46,358 bases of DNA from Rubrivivax sp. (GTDB lineage Bacteria > Pseudomonadota > Gammaproteobacteria > Burkholderiales > Burkholderiaceae_C), in NCBI GenBank assembly GCA_020852865.1, contig JADYZZ010000001.1:1-46358 (forward strand). The letters are read 5' to 3'. A model generated the notes under the pieces. That model saw nothing but the letters and a program-made list of their open reading frames with translations. It had not been told where the DNA came from and searched no databases. Numbering within the stretch: the stretch's first letter is position 1; every line of letters begins with the position of its first letter. Shown here one piece after another: positions 1 to 5,612 of the stretch. Both the position numbers and the translations under genes were made by a program.

Positions 1-126
1 CGCGAGAGTCTTTACAAGGCGCTCTCTCCCGCAGGAAATCCAGAGTTGGCCACTATCCTCAAAGTCGTGGCCGCGCTAGGCCTCAAACTGCACGCCGCGC
101 CTGCGGTCCAGAAAGGCGTGGTCTAA
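1..126 (+). CDS. HigA-type addiction module antitoxin, 3' end only
   Basis: This is the C-terminal 41 residues of a protein whose start lies left of the window; it ends at the TAA at 124-126. The visible part reads RESLYKALSP, then GNPELATILKVV and AALGLKLHAAP, the typical end of the HTH (Xre/HigA-like) antidote family that is usually found next to a HigB/RelE toxin. Family members bind DNA and neutralise the toxin. The partner would lie upstream, outside the window. The stop codon sits inside the R'' core of an attC-like site (121-127), the arrangement expected for the last gene of an integron cassette. Identification is from the C-terminal motif only. Confidence 0.75.
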   Translation, partial: RESLYKALSPAGNPELATILKVVAALGLKLHAAPAVQKGVV

Positions 127-197
127 CCCGCGGCTCAACCGGGCGCTCTGCAGTCGGCTTCGCCTCCTTCCGCGCGCCGGTTAGCCGCAACTTCGCA
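121..197 (+). other. attC-like integron recombination site 1
   Basis: The site begins with GTCTAAC (121-127), which fits the R'' consensus RYYYAAC. The next arm, GCGGCTCAACCGG, pairs with CCGGTTAGCCGC at 177-188 except for one unpaired base, the extrahelical base typical of attC. The middle holds a small GGCTTCGCC hairpin. The R' core expected as GTTRRRY is degenerate here (CTTCGCA, 191-197). The orientation puts the HigA-type gene upstream as cassette cargo. Seen in sequence: the arms and R''. Inferred: function. The degenerate R' suggests the site may be inactive. Confidence 0.55.
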
Positions 198-245
198 GGC
201 CCAATCCTGCGCGGCCTGGCTGAGCGAACTCGCCGGCACGGCGCT

Positions 246-569
246 GAAGCGATCCGCATCGACACGCTGTGGCTGTGCGCGCAGCCGGTGGACACGCGCG
301 CCGGCGCAGAACGGTTGCGGGCGGCGGTGGTCAGCACGCTCGGCCAGGCTCGCGCGCACCGTGGTTACCTGTTCGCCAACGCGCGGGCCACGCGGCTGAA
401 GCTGCTCGCGCACGACGGCCTCGGCATCTGGTGCGCGTCGCGGCGGCTGCACGCCGGGCGCTTCGTGTGGCTGGCAGCGCGCGCCGGCGCCGCTCCGGCG
501 CTGGAACTCACCCGCGCCCAGTTCGACGCCCTGGTACTCGGCCTGCCGTGGCAGCGCATCGAGCGCGCC
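246..569 (+). pseudogene. IS66-family tnpB (Orf2) remnant
   Basis: The frame reads IRIDTLWLCAQPVD, then RAGAERLRAAVVSTLG, YLFANARATRLKLLAHDG, and ends FDALVLGLPWQRIE. This is the characteristic sequence of the IS66 accessory protein TnpB (about 115 residues), a helper of unknown mechanism for IS66 transposition. The usual Met before IRID is replaced by Ala (GCG at 249-251), so the normal start is lost. Neither tnpA nor tnpC is present. At 552-569 the sequence runs without a break into IS110 sequence through an 18-base stretch shared with the second IS110 remnant. It is a dead fragment. Confidence 0.8.
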
Positions 570-783
570 GCGCGCGACCTTGGGCTGGCGCAGTTGCACC
601 GCGCCGGTCTCGTTCACCGCGTGCACCGCAAACACGTTCTTGGCGAGATCGATAGCAACGGTCAGAATGGCCATGGACTTCCCCTTCCGAATGAGTCGAT
701 GGAAGAACTGCATTTCCCATCGTGGCACTCGTTGCCGATCGCCGCAGCAGGGCTGGCTCGGGACGGGGAAGTGCCTTTCATTC
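552..783 (-). mobile_element. IS110-family 5'-end remnant, copy 1
   Basis: This 232-base segment is repeated at 2198-2429 with about nine differences (roughly 96% identity). On the minus strand it contains the start of an IS110-family transposase: ATG at 674, reading MAILTVAIDLAKNVFAVHA, with the first catalytic Asp in AIDLAKN. It breaks off after about 40 codons at the junction with the IS66 fragment. The upstream (outer) end stops at 783, directly against the cassette core ATTATGC (784-790). IS110 elements encode a DEDD recombinase and leave no usual terminal inverted repeats. This copy cannot make a transposase. Confidence 0.85.
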
Positions 784-826
784 ATTATGCGCCGCAGCAT
801 CGCGGACATTCGATGATCGACAGCAG

Positions 827-1897
827 ATGATGAATCAATATTGCGAATTGAGTGCCCTGGGCTGGAGCGACTGGTTTGCGCAGCGGGCAGACTGCAAACC
901 GCCGGATGCCGTCGCCCGCGTAGCGGCGGTCGACCGCGACCAATTGCTGCTCGTGGATCAGGACGGGAATTTTCGGGCAAAGTTAGCTGGCCGCTACTTG
1001 CACCATCACCACCTGAACCAGGAACTGCCGTGCGTAGGCGACTGGGTTTGTGTGGAAAGACAGTCTGGCGACGCGTTTGGGGTGATCCACGCGCTACTGG
1101 AGCGCAGGACTTCTCTGCGCAGGAAATCGGCTGGCAACGTCATGGGGTACCAGATGATTGCGGCGAACGTGGATTACGTGCTGATCGTGCAGTCTTGTCA
1201 CTTCGATTTCAATCCGAAGCGTTTGGAACGCTATCTCGTCATGGTGATGGAGGGTGGCGCCGAGCCGTACATTCTGCTGACCAAGACGGATTTGGTGGAT
1301 CCTGCGGTACTGGCCACCCAGTTGGCGGAAATCCATTCCATCGGTATCACCGCGCCGGTAGTGCCTTTGAGTAATATGACACGAGACGGCCTGGAGGATG
1401 TCAAACGGCTCCTGCTGCCTGGAAAGACCTATTGTTTCGTCGGCTCGTCAGGGGTTGGAAAAAGCACCTTGATCAATCGGTTGGTCGGCCGTGAAAGAAT
1501 GGAAACGAGGTCCGTCAGCGGGACAGGAGAAGGGCGGCACACGACCGTTCGTCGTGAGCTGATACGTCTTGACGGTGGCGCGTTGGTCATCGACAACCCA
1601 GGTATGCGCGAATTCGGCATTCTCGGCGCGGAAAGCGGCATAGCGAACAGCTGCTCCGACATCATCGCTCTCGCGTCCAGTTGCCGCTTTCAAGACTGCA
1701 GCCATACTGGCGAGCCAGGCTGTGCCGTACTCGCGGCCGTACACGCCGGCAAAATCAGCCAGGAGTCTCTTGATAGTTTTCTCGAGCTCAAAGACGAAAC
1801 GGCATTCAACGACATGTCCTATGCGGAGAAGCGAAGAAAGGATCGAGACTTCGGTCGATTCGTCAATTCGGCAAAGAAAGACTTGCGGGACAGGTAG
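827..1897 (+). CDS. rsgA: Ribosome small subunit-dependent GTPase RsgA (YjeQ family)
   Basis: RsgA is a circularly permuted GTPase that helps mature and proofread the 30S ribosomal subunit. The 356-residue product has an N-terminal OB-fold region, then the G4-like motif TKTD (from about residue 152), the Walker A motif GSSGVGKST (206-214), the G3 motif DNPG, and a zinc site C286-x4-C291-x-H293-x5-C299. All hallmark residues are present, so it looks functional. The start is one of two adjacent ATGs (827 or 830); reading further upstream enters IS110 sequence. Its base composition is clearly more AT-rich than the surrounding genome. It sits between cassette cores, so it is probably an acquired second copy. 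Confidence 0.93.
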   Translation: MMNQYCELSALGWSDWFAQRADCKPPDAVARVAAVDRDQLLLVDQDGNFRAKLAGRYLHHHHLNQELPCVGDWVCVERQSGDAFGVIHALLERRTSLRRKSAGNVMGYQMIAANVDYVLIVQSCHFDFNPKRLERYLVMVMEGGAEPYILLTKTDLVDPAVLATQLAEIHSIGITAPVVPLSNMTRDGLEDVKRLLLPGKTYCFVGSSGVGKSTLINRLVGRERMETRSVSGTGEGRHTTVRRELIRLDGGALVIDNPGMREFGILGAESGIANSCSDIIALASSCRFQDCSHTGEPGCAVLAAVHAGKISQESLDSFLELKDETAFNDMSYAEKRRKDRDFGRFVNSAKKDLRDR

Positions 1898-1909
1898 CAT
1901 GTTCGCAGC

Positions 1910-1950
1910 GCATAACCCGGCGGTCGAGCGGACCTGCGCGAAAAGCCGCG
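1910..1950 (+). other. attC-like site 2, left half (interrupted by IS110)
   Basis: It begins with the R'' core GCATAAC (1910-1916), followed by CCGGCGGTCGAGCGGACC and a central stem around CTGCGCG-AAAA-GCCGCG. This closely resembles the left half of many chromosomal integron attC sites. The L' arm is missing: from about 1951 the sequence is IS110 DNA. A matching-position R' core (GTTGGAC, 2430-2436) reappears at the far side of the IS remnant. Insertion followed by deletion explains the lost arm. Confidence 0.55.
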
Positions 1951-2429
1951 GGGGCCTGGATTGCTGCTCTTCGCTCTAGATGGGAACGAAGCGCATGTTG
2001 GGCCGAGTCACTGCTTCGCAGATGGCCGCGGCATCGGCGGCGTCGTTCTTGCCGCGCTTGCCGCTCATGCGCTAGGGCGCGACGTGCCTGGGGGCGATCA
2101 GCCGCACCGTGTGGCCATGGGCCTGGAACTGGCGTGCCCAGTGGTGCGCGCCGGAGCAGGCTTCGACCCCGATGACGCACGGCGGCAGCACCGCGATCAG
2201 CGCATCGAGCGCGCCTCGCGCGACCTTGGGCTGGCGCAGTTGCACCGCGCCGGCCTCGTTCACCGCGTGCACCGCAAACACGTTCTTGGCGAGATCGATA
2301 GCAACGGTCAGAATGGCCATGGACCTCCCCTTCCGAATGAGTTGATGGAAGAACTGCACTTCCCATCGTGGCACTCGTTGCCGATCGCCGCGGCACGGCT
2401 GGCTCGGGACGGGGAAGCCCCTTTCATTC
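1951..2429 (-). mobile_element. IS110-family 5'-end remnant, copy 2
   Basis: This remnant holds the upstream end and N-terminal third of an IS110-family element on the minus strand. Bases 2198-2429 are the direct repeat of copy 1 (552-783). The outer end stops at 2429 against GTTGGAC (2430-2436), a perfect GTTRRRY core. The inner end is lost at about 1951, where a truncated attC begins. Both remnants therefore lie with the same end against a cassette boundary. Confidence 0.85.
1953..2320 (-). pseudogene. IS110 transposase N-terminal fragment with two amber codons
   Basis: From ATG at 2320 the frame reads MAILTVAIDLAKNVFAVHA, then VIGVEACSGAHHWARQF, KRGKNDAADAAAICEA and TRPNMRFVPI. This covers the DEDD catalytic residues Asp (AIDLAKN), Glu (GVEACSG) and the Asp pair (NDAADA). 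The frame is closed twice by TAG: once after APRHVAP, where a Tyr is usual, and once after FVPI, where a Lys is usual. The C-terminal serine domain is absent. It is a decayed, truncated gene. Copy 1 at 552-674 is the same sequence cut shorter. Confidence 0.85.
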
Positions 2430-2461
2430 GTTGGACGCCGAAAACCGCTATGCCCGCGAAT

Positions 2462-2758
2462 TCAACGGTCTTCGCAATACCCCGGCTTACGGCGCTGGTG
2501 GCCGATGGCAAACACCACTGCACGAACCCCATCGAGTTCGTAATGCACGGTGCATGGGAAGCGGGAGAGGAAATAATGACGAATGCCGTCCTCGTCCGGC
2601 GCCCACATGTCAGCCCTGTCCTCGGGGCCGTCGATCGCGTCAAACACCTCTGTTCGAAACGCGTCTGCGGCCAAAGGGCTGCGCTCGAAATACCAAAGAA
2701 ATGCCGCCCGAATCTCGGCTTCAGCCTCGGGCAGTATTTCGACGTCGAGTCGTTTCAA
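2462..2758 (-). CDS. RelE/ParE-family toxin
   Basis: The 98-residue protein reads LKRLDVEILPEAEAEI, then AFLWYFERSPLAADAF, FPCTVHYELDGVRAVVFAIGHQRRKP. This is the small alpha/beta fold of ParE/RelE toxins, which block gyrase or cleave mRNA on the ribosome; which of the two cannot be told. No ATG is in frame. I chose the TTG at 2758 because it overlaps the antitoxin stop (TTGA), the usual translational coupling. Another in-frame TTG at 2791 would give 109 residues. The toxin frame is intact although its antitoxin frame is broken. Confidence 0.8.
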   Translation of the reverse strand: MKRLDVEILPEAEAEIRAAFLWYFERSPLAADAFRTEVFDAIDGPEDRADMWAPDEDGIRHYFLSRFPCTVHYELDGVRAVVFAIGHQRRKPGYCEDR

Positions 2759-2978
2759 CTTTCGGCCAGCCGGGCCCGTGCTTCGCGCCAAGGCACGGCA
2801 GCCATCAGCCCGGCGCGAAGGGCCTCGCGCCTACGCAGCACCTCGGCGCGCCAAGCGTCGCCGATCGAAGCGGCGTCGCTTCCCTCCAGACTGTCCATCA
2901 GTGCGACCACGGCGCCGACCGTTCATCGGGCGCCAGGTCAAGTGCCTCATGAAGCAGGTGGTCTACGCGCGCGTTCAT
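2755..2978 (-). pseudogene. Addiction module antitoxin (TIGR02574-like), frameshifted
   Basis: From ATG at 2978 the frame reads MNARVDHLLHEALDLAPDERS, then shifts: after codon 21 one base is missing near 2914, and the family sequence resumes as AVVALMDSLEG, AWRAEVLRRREALRAG, ending in the WREARARLAES tail at a TGA (2757-2755). Together these make a normal 75-residue antitoxin of the type paired with ParE-like toxins. As written, the ORF stops early with SAPWSH. The break could be a real mutation or a sequencing error. An internal ATG after the break (MDSLEG) could still give a C-terminal piece. Confidence 0.75.
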
Positions 2979-3028
2979 GAAATTCAGCCTAGCACCGGGC
3001 CGTCATGCGTGGCATTCCCGGTCTCGGC

Positions 3029-3106
3029 GTCCAACCCGCGGCCGCAGCGGACAGCCCACAGCCGGCTGCGCCGTCTGCGGGCCGCCGCTGAGCCGCAACG
3101 TTACCG
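3029..3106 (+). other. attC-like integron recombination site 3
   Basis: R'' is GTCCAAC (3029-3035). The arm GCGGCCGCAGCG pairs with CGCTGAGCCGC (3086-3096), leaving unpaired bases in the first arm. The centre contains GCCGGCTGCG and related short stems. The R' position reads GTTACCG (3100-3106), which keeps GTT but departs from the RRRY part. Length 78 bases, almost the same as site 1 (77). The R'' matches the start of the cassette to its left. Confidence 0.6.
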
Positions 3107-3200
3107 TGAAAGCCCCCGAGGTAACGACTTGGCCAACCCTGTCGCCGAGCAGCATGGACTCGAACTCCGCTGGGCCCGACCCCGGGTGGTCAGCGGTGGA

Positions 3201-3440
3201 TCAGGCCGTTGCGCGGGCCGTCGGCGTGCTGGGCGCGGGCCACTTGCCGATCGCCTCGAGTTGCTTGATCCAGCGGGGTGCGTTCTTCTTGGCGCTGATG
3301 GCCCTGTAGTCGATGGCCCGGTCGAGGGAGGGCTCGCGGCGCGACGGCAAGATGTAGGCCAGCCGGATCGTCTTGTGCGCCACCGCCACGATCGATTTCT
3401 TGTGGGACTTGCGAACCATCAGGCTCTTGTGTATGTCTCC
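3201..3440 (-). pseudogene. IS110-family transposase C-terminal remnant (second lineage)
   Basis: On the minus strand the frame reads VRKSHKKSIVAVAHKTIRLAY, then EPSLDRAIDYRAISAKKNAP and RWIKQLEAIGKW, the C-terminal end of IS110-family transposases of the KNAPRW type. The upstream part of the gene (it would lie at higher coordinates) is missing, and the residues before VRKS do not match the family. It is not the missing end of the two 5' remnants at 552-2429 in any simple way. It marks the right edge of the mobile-element debris. Confidence 0.6.
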
Positions 3441-3783
3441 TTCGTCCGGCAAGGCGCCGTCCTGAGCGTGCTGCCCGCCGGTGACGACAAGTCCACGCAA
3501 GCTCGAGACATCACCTGATCAGCAAGCTGTATCAGCCGCACGGACGGCGCGCAGCGGGCATGGTGCGGCCCGGGAAGCCGCTCGCGCCATTCGAGTCGAA
3601 CAGTCGCGCGAACCGCGCGGCACCGCGCGGCGCAACCGCCGACGCGGCAGCCGTAGACAAGCCACAAAAAAATCGGGGGTATGCTAGGGTCCGCACGGCC
3701 GGCTCGGCGCGACACTCGTCCGCCGCGAGCGGGACCGATGCCGCACCGGCGCGCAGCCGGGTGCGAGACCTCGAGGAACCGGC
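3441..3783. other. Intergenic region with a possible promoter of the sulfur operon
   Basis: No gene was recognised here. The short frames are not supported by any family resemblance. A local AT-rich stretch at about 3662-3688 (a run of seven A, then TATGCT at 3679-3684) could be a -10 region for the downstream DsrE operon, but no convincing -35 box is seen at the right distance. The ribosome-binding site GAGGAA precedes the ATG at 3784. Confidence 0.3.
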
Positions 3784-4176
3784 ATGGAAGCGAGCAAGCT
3801 CAGCATCATCGTCGTCTCGGGCAGCGCCGAGCGGCTGCAGATGGCGGCGATGGTGGCCTCGGTGGGCGCGGTGAGCGGCAGCGACGTGCGGGTGCTGCTG
3901 TCGATGAACGCGCTGCCGCTGTTCCGCAACGACAGCCATGAGCCGGCGCCGGCCGAGGGCCCGTTCGGTGCCGTGATGGCGGGCAAGAAGGTGCCGCCGT
4001 TCCGCACCCTGCTCGAACAGGCGGTCGACCTCGGCGACGCCAAGGTCCACCCCTGCTCGATGGCGATGGACGTGCTCGCCGTCGAGCGCGACGCGCTGCT
4101 GCCCTGGCTGGCCGAGCCGCTGGGGCTCACGGCCTTCCTGCACGAGGCGCGCGACGGCCAGCTCTTGAGCTTCTAG
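3784..4176 (+). CDS. DsrE-family sulfur carrier protein
   Basis: A 130-residue soluble protein that opens with a Rossmann-like LSIIVVSGSAERLQMAAMV strand-helix unit and contains one conserved-looking cysteine, Cys91, in VHPCSMAMDVL. DsrE-family proteins hold sulfane sulfur on such a cysteine and exchange it with TusA. It is the first gene of a four-gene unit (DsrE, TusA, SQR-like, DUF1641), with nine bases to the next start. This context supports a role in cytoplasmic sulfur trafficking linked to sulfide oxidation. The ATG follows a good GAGGAA site. The exact DsrE subtype is not resolved. Confidence 0.82.
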   Translation: MEASKLSIIVVSGSAERLQMAAMVASVGAVSGSDVRVLLSMNALPLFRNDSHEPAPAEGPFGAVMAGKKVPPFRTLLEQAVDLGDAKVHPCSMAMDVLAVERDALLPWLAEPLGLTAFLHEARDGQLLSF

Positions 4177-4185
4177 GAGTCCACG

Positions 4186-4416
4186 ATGCCCGAACGCAAG
4201 GTGATCGACGCCCGCGGCAGCTTCTGCCCCGGTCCGCTGATGGAACTGATCGGCTGGATCAAGCTGGCGCAGATCGGCGACGAGCTCGAGCTCCTGTCCA
4301 CGGACAAGGGCTCGGCCGCCGACGTACCCGAGTGGGTGAAGAAGGTCGGCCACGAATTCCTCGGCGCACGCGAGGAAGACGGGGTCTGGCACATCACGGT
4401 GAAGAAGACCAAGTAG
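4186..4416 (+). CDS. tusA: TusA-family sulfurtransferase
   Basis: A 76-residue protein with the signature CPGP at residues 14-17 (Cys14 is the sulfur-carrying residue) in DARGSFCPGPLMELIG, followed by the STDKGSAADVPEWVKK region of the TusA two-layer fold. TusA accepts persulfide sulfur and passes it to partners such as DsrE. The start has AGGAG ten bases upstream. It lies directly between the DsrE gene and an SQR-like flavoprotein, so a dissimilatory sulfur-transfer role is more likely than tRNA thiolation alone. The symbol is used in the family sense. Confidence 0.9.
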   Translation: MPERKVIDARGSFCPGPLMELIGWIKLAQIGDELELLSTDKGSAADVPEWVKKVGHEFLGAREEDGVWHITVKKTK

Positions 4417-4457
4417 CGGCCGCGCGCGGGGCCGGCATTGAGCAACAGGAGACAGCG

Positions 4458-5591
4458 ATGAAGATTCTGATCGTCGGCGGCGGCATGGGCGGCACCATCC
4501 TCGCGAACAATCTCGCCCGGCGGCTGTCGGCCGAGATGCGCGCGGGCAAGGCCAAGATCACGATGCTCACCGCGTCGGCCCGACACATGTATCAGCCCGG
4601 GCTGCTGTACCTGGCGCTCGGGCGCGCCACGCCCGACGAGCTGTACCGCGACCAGGCCTCGCTGCTCGAGCCGGGCATCACGCTGGTGGTCGATCCGGTC
4701 GAGCAGTTCATGCTCGACGACAACAAGGTCAAGACCAAGAGCGGCAAGGTCTTCGACTACGACGTGATGGCCATCGCCACCGGCTCGCGGCCGGTGCCCG
4801 AGCTGATCCCGGGCCTGGCCGAGCACTCGCAGACCTTCTACACCGAGGAGACCGCGCTCGCGATGTTCAAGGCGCTGCGCGAGTTCCAGGGCGGGCGTGT
4901 GGTGATCGCGATGGGCGTGCCGCACAAGTGCCCGATGGCGCCGCTCGAGATCACCTTCATGCTGCACGACTACTTCAAGGACCGCGGCATGCGCGACAAG
5001 GTGCAGCTGCACTACACCTACCCGATCGGGCGCGTGCACACGCTGGAGAACGTCGCCAAGTGGGCGGCGCCCGAGTTCGACCGCCTGGGCATCACCTACG
5101 AGACCTTCTTCAACGTCAAGGAGGTCGACGGCGCGGCCAAGGTGGTCAAGAGCGAGGAGGGCGGCCAGGCCGCCTTCGACCTGCTGATCTCGATTCCCGC
5201 CCACCGCGGCATGGAGGTGATGGAGAAGAACAAGCTGGGCGCCGGCGGCTGGCTGCCCACCAACCGCACGACGCTCGCACTCGAAGGGCGCAGCAACGTC
5301 TTCGTGCTCGGCGACGCCACCAACATCCCGATCAGCAAGGCCGGCTCGACCGCGCACTTCGAGGCCGAGGTGCTGGGCGAGAACATCGCCGCCCTGGTCA
5401 AGCTCGGCGCGCCGGTGCGCGAGTACGACGGCAAGGTGTTCTGCTTCATCGAGGCCGGCAAGGACCGCGCCACCTACGCGATGTTCGACTACCTCAATCC
5501 GCCCGACCCGCAGCCGCCGACCAAGGCCGTGCACTGGTTCAAGACCGCGTACAACAAGCTGTACTGGATCTCGGCGCGCGGCCTGCTCTGA
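4458..5591 (+). CDS. Sulfide:quinone oxidoreductase-like FAD protein
   Basis: A 377-residue pyridine-nucleotide-disulfide-type flavoprotein. It has the FAD-binding VGGGMGGTILANNL at residues 6-19, ATGSRPVPELIPGL, and the second FAD contact VFVLGDATNIP. Only two cysteines are evident at candidate redox positions, Cys158 (HKCPMAP) and Cys329 (KVFCFIE), spaced as the active cysteines of SQR. The C-terminus is amphipathic (HWFKTAYNKLYWISARGLL), consistent with monotopic membrane attachment. SQR oxidises sulfide to sulfane sulfur and reduces quinone. ATG at 4458 follows AGGAGA; the open frame upstream is not conserved. Neighbouring TusA and DsrE would accept the product sulfur. Confidence 0.85.
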   Translation: MKILIVGGGMGGTILANNLARRLSAEMRAGKAKITMLTASARHMYQPGLLYLALGRATPDELYRDQASLLEPGITLVVDPVEQFMLDDNKVKTKSGKVFDYDVMAIATGSRPVPELIPGLAEHSQTFYTEETALAMFKALREFQGGRVVIAMGVPHKCPMAPLEITFMLHDYFKDRGMRDKVQLHYTYPIGRVHTLENVAKWAAPEFDRLGITYETFFNVKEVDGAAKVVKSEEGGQAAFDLLISIPAHRGMEVMEKNKLGAGGWLPTNRTTLALEGRSNVFVLGDATNIPISKAGSTAHFEAEVLGENIAALVKLGAPVREYDGKVFCFIEAGKDRATYAMFDYLNPPDPQPPTKAVHWFKTAYNKLYWISARGLL

Positions 5592-5612
5592 GCGGCCGCA
5601 GGGGAGCAGGAC

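Larger units (their letters stand above)
784..1950 (+). other. Integron gene cassette carrying rsgA (attC damaged)
   Basis: The segment begins with the core (A)TTATGC at 784-790 and ends in a truncated attC whose R'' is GCATAAC (1910-1916). GCATAAC is the exact reverse complement of GTTATGC, as expected when the beginning of a cassette supplies the R' of its own attC in the circular form. The single gene inside, rsgA, is in the usual orientation with attC at its 3' end, and only about a dozen bases separate its stop from R''. Cassette identity is inferred from this core match and the attC half-site. Confidence 0.6.
2430..3106 (+). other. Integron gene cassette carrying a reversed toxin-antitoxin pair
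   Basis: The segment starts with GTTGGAC (2430-2436) and ends with an attC-like site whose R'' is GTCCAAC (3029-3035). The two are exact reverse complements, as required of one cassette. The cargo genes run on the minus strand, opposite to the usual orientation, which is known for toxin-antitoxin cassettes that carry their own promoter. The length is about 670 bases, normal for a cassette. Inference rests on the core match plus the attC at 3029-3106. Confidence 0.6.

Noticed and set aside
3100..3125. A minimal extra cassette between GTTACC and GGTAAC
   Set aside because: Only about 25 bases separate the two, too short for a cassette, and no attC arms are present.
4332..4457. N-terminal extension of the SQR-like gene
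   Set aside because: It overlaps tusA, is Arg-rich, and a ribosome-binding site precedes the ATG at 4458 that gives the canonical FAD-binding start.
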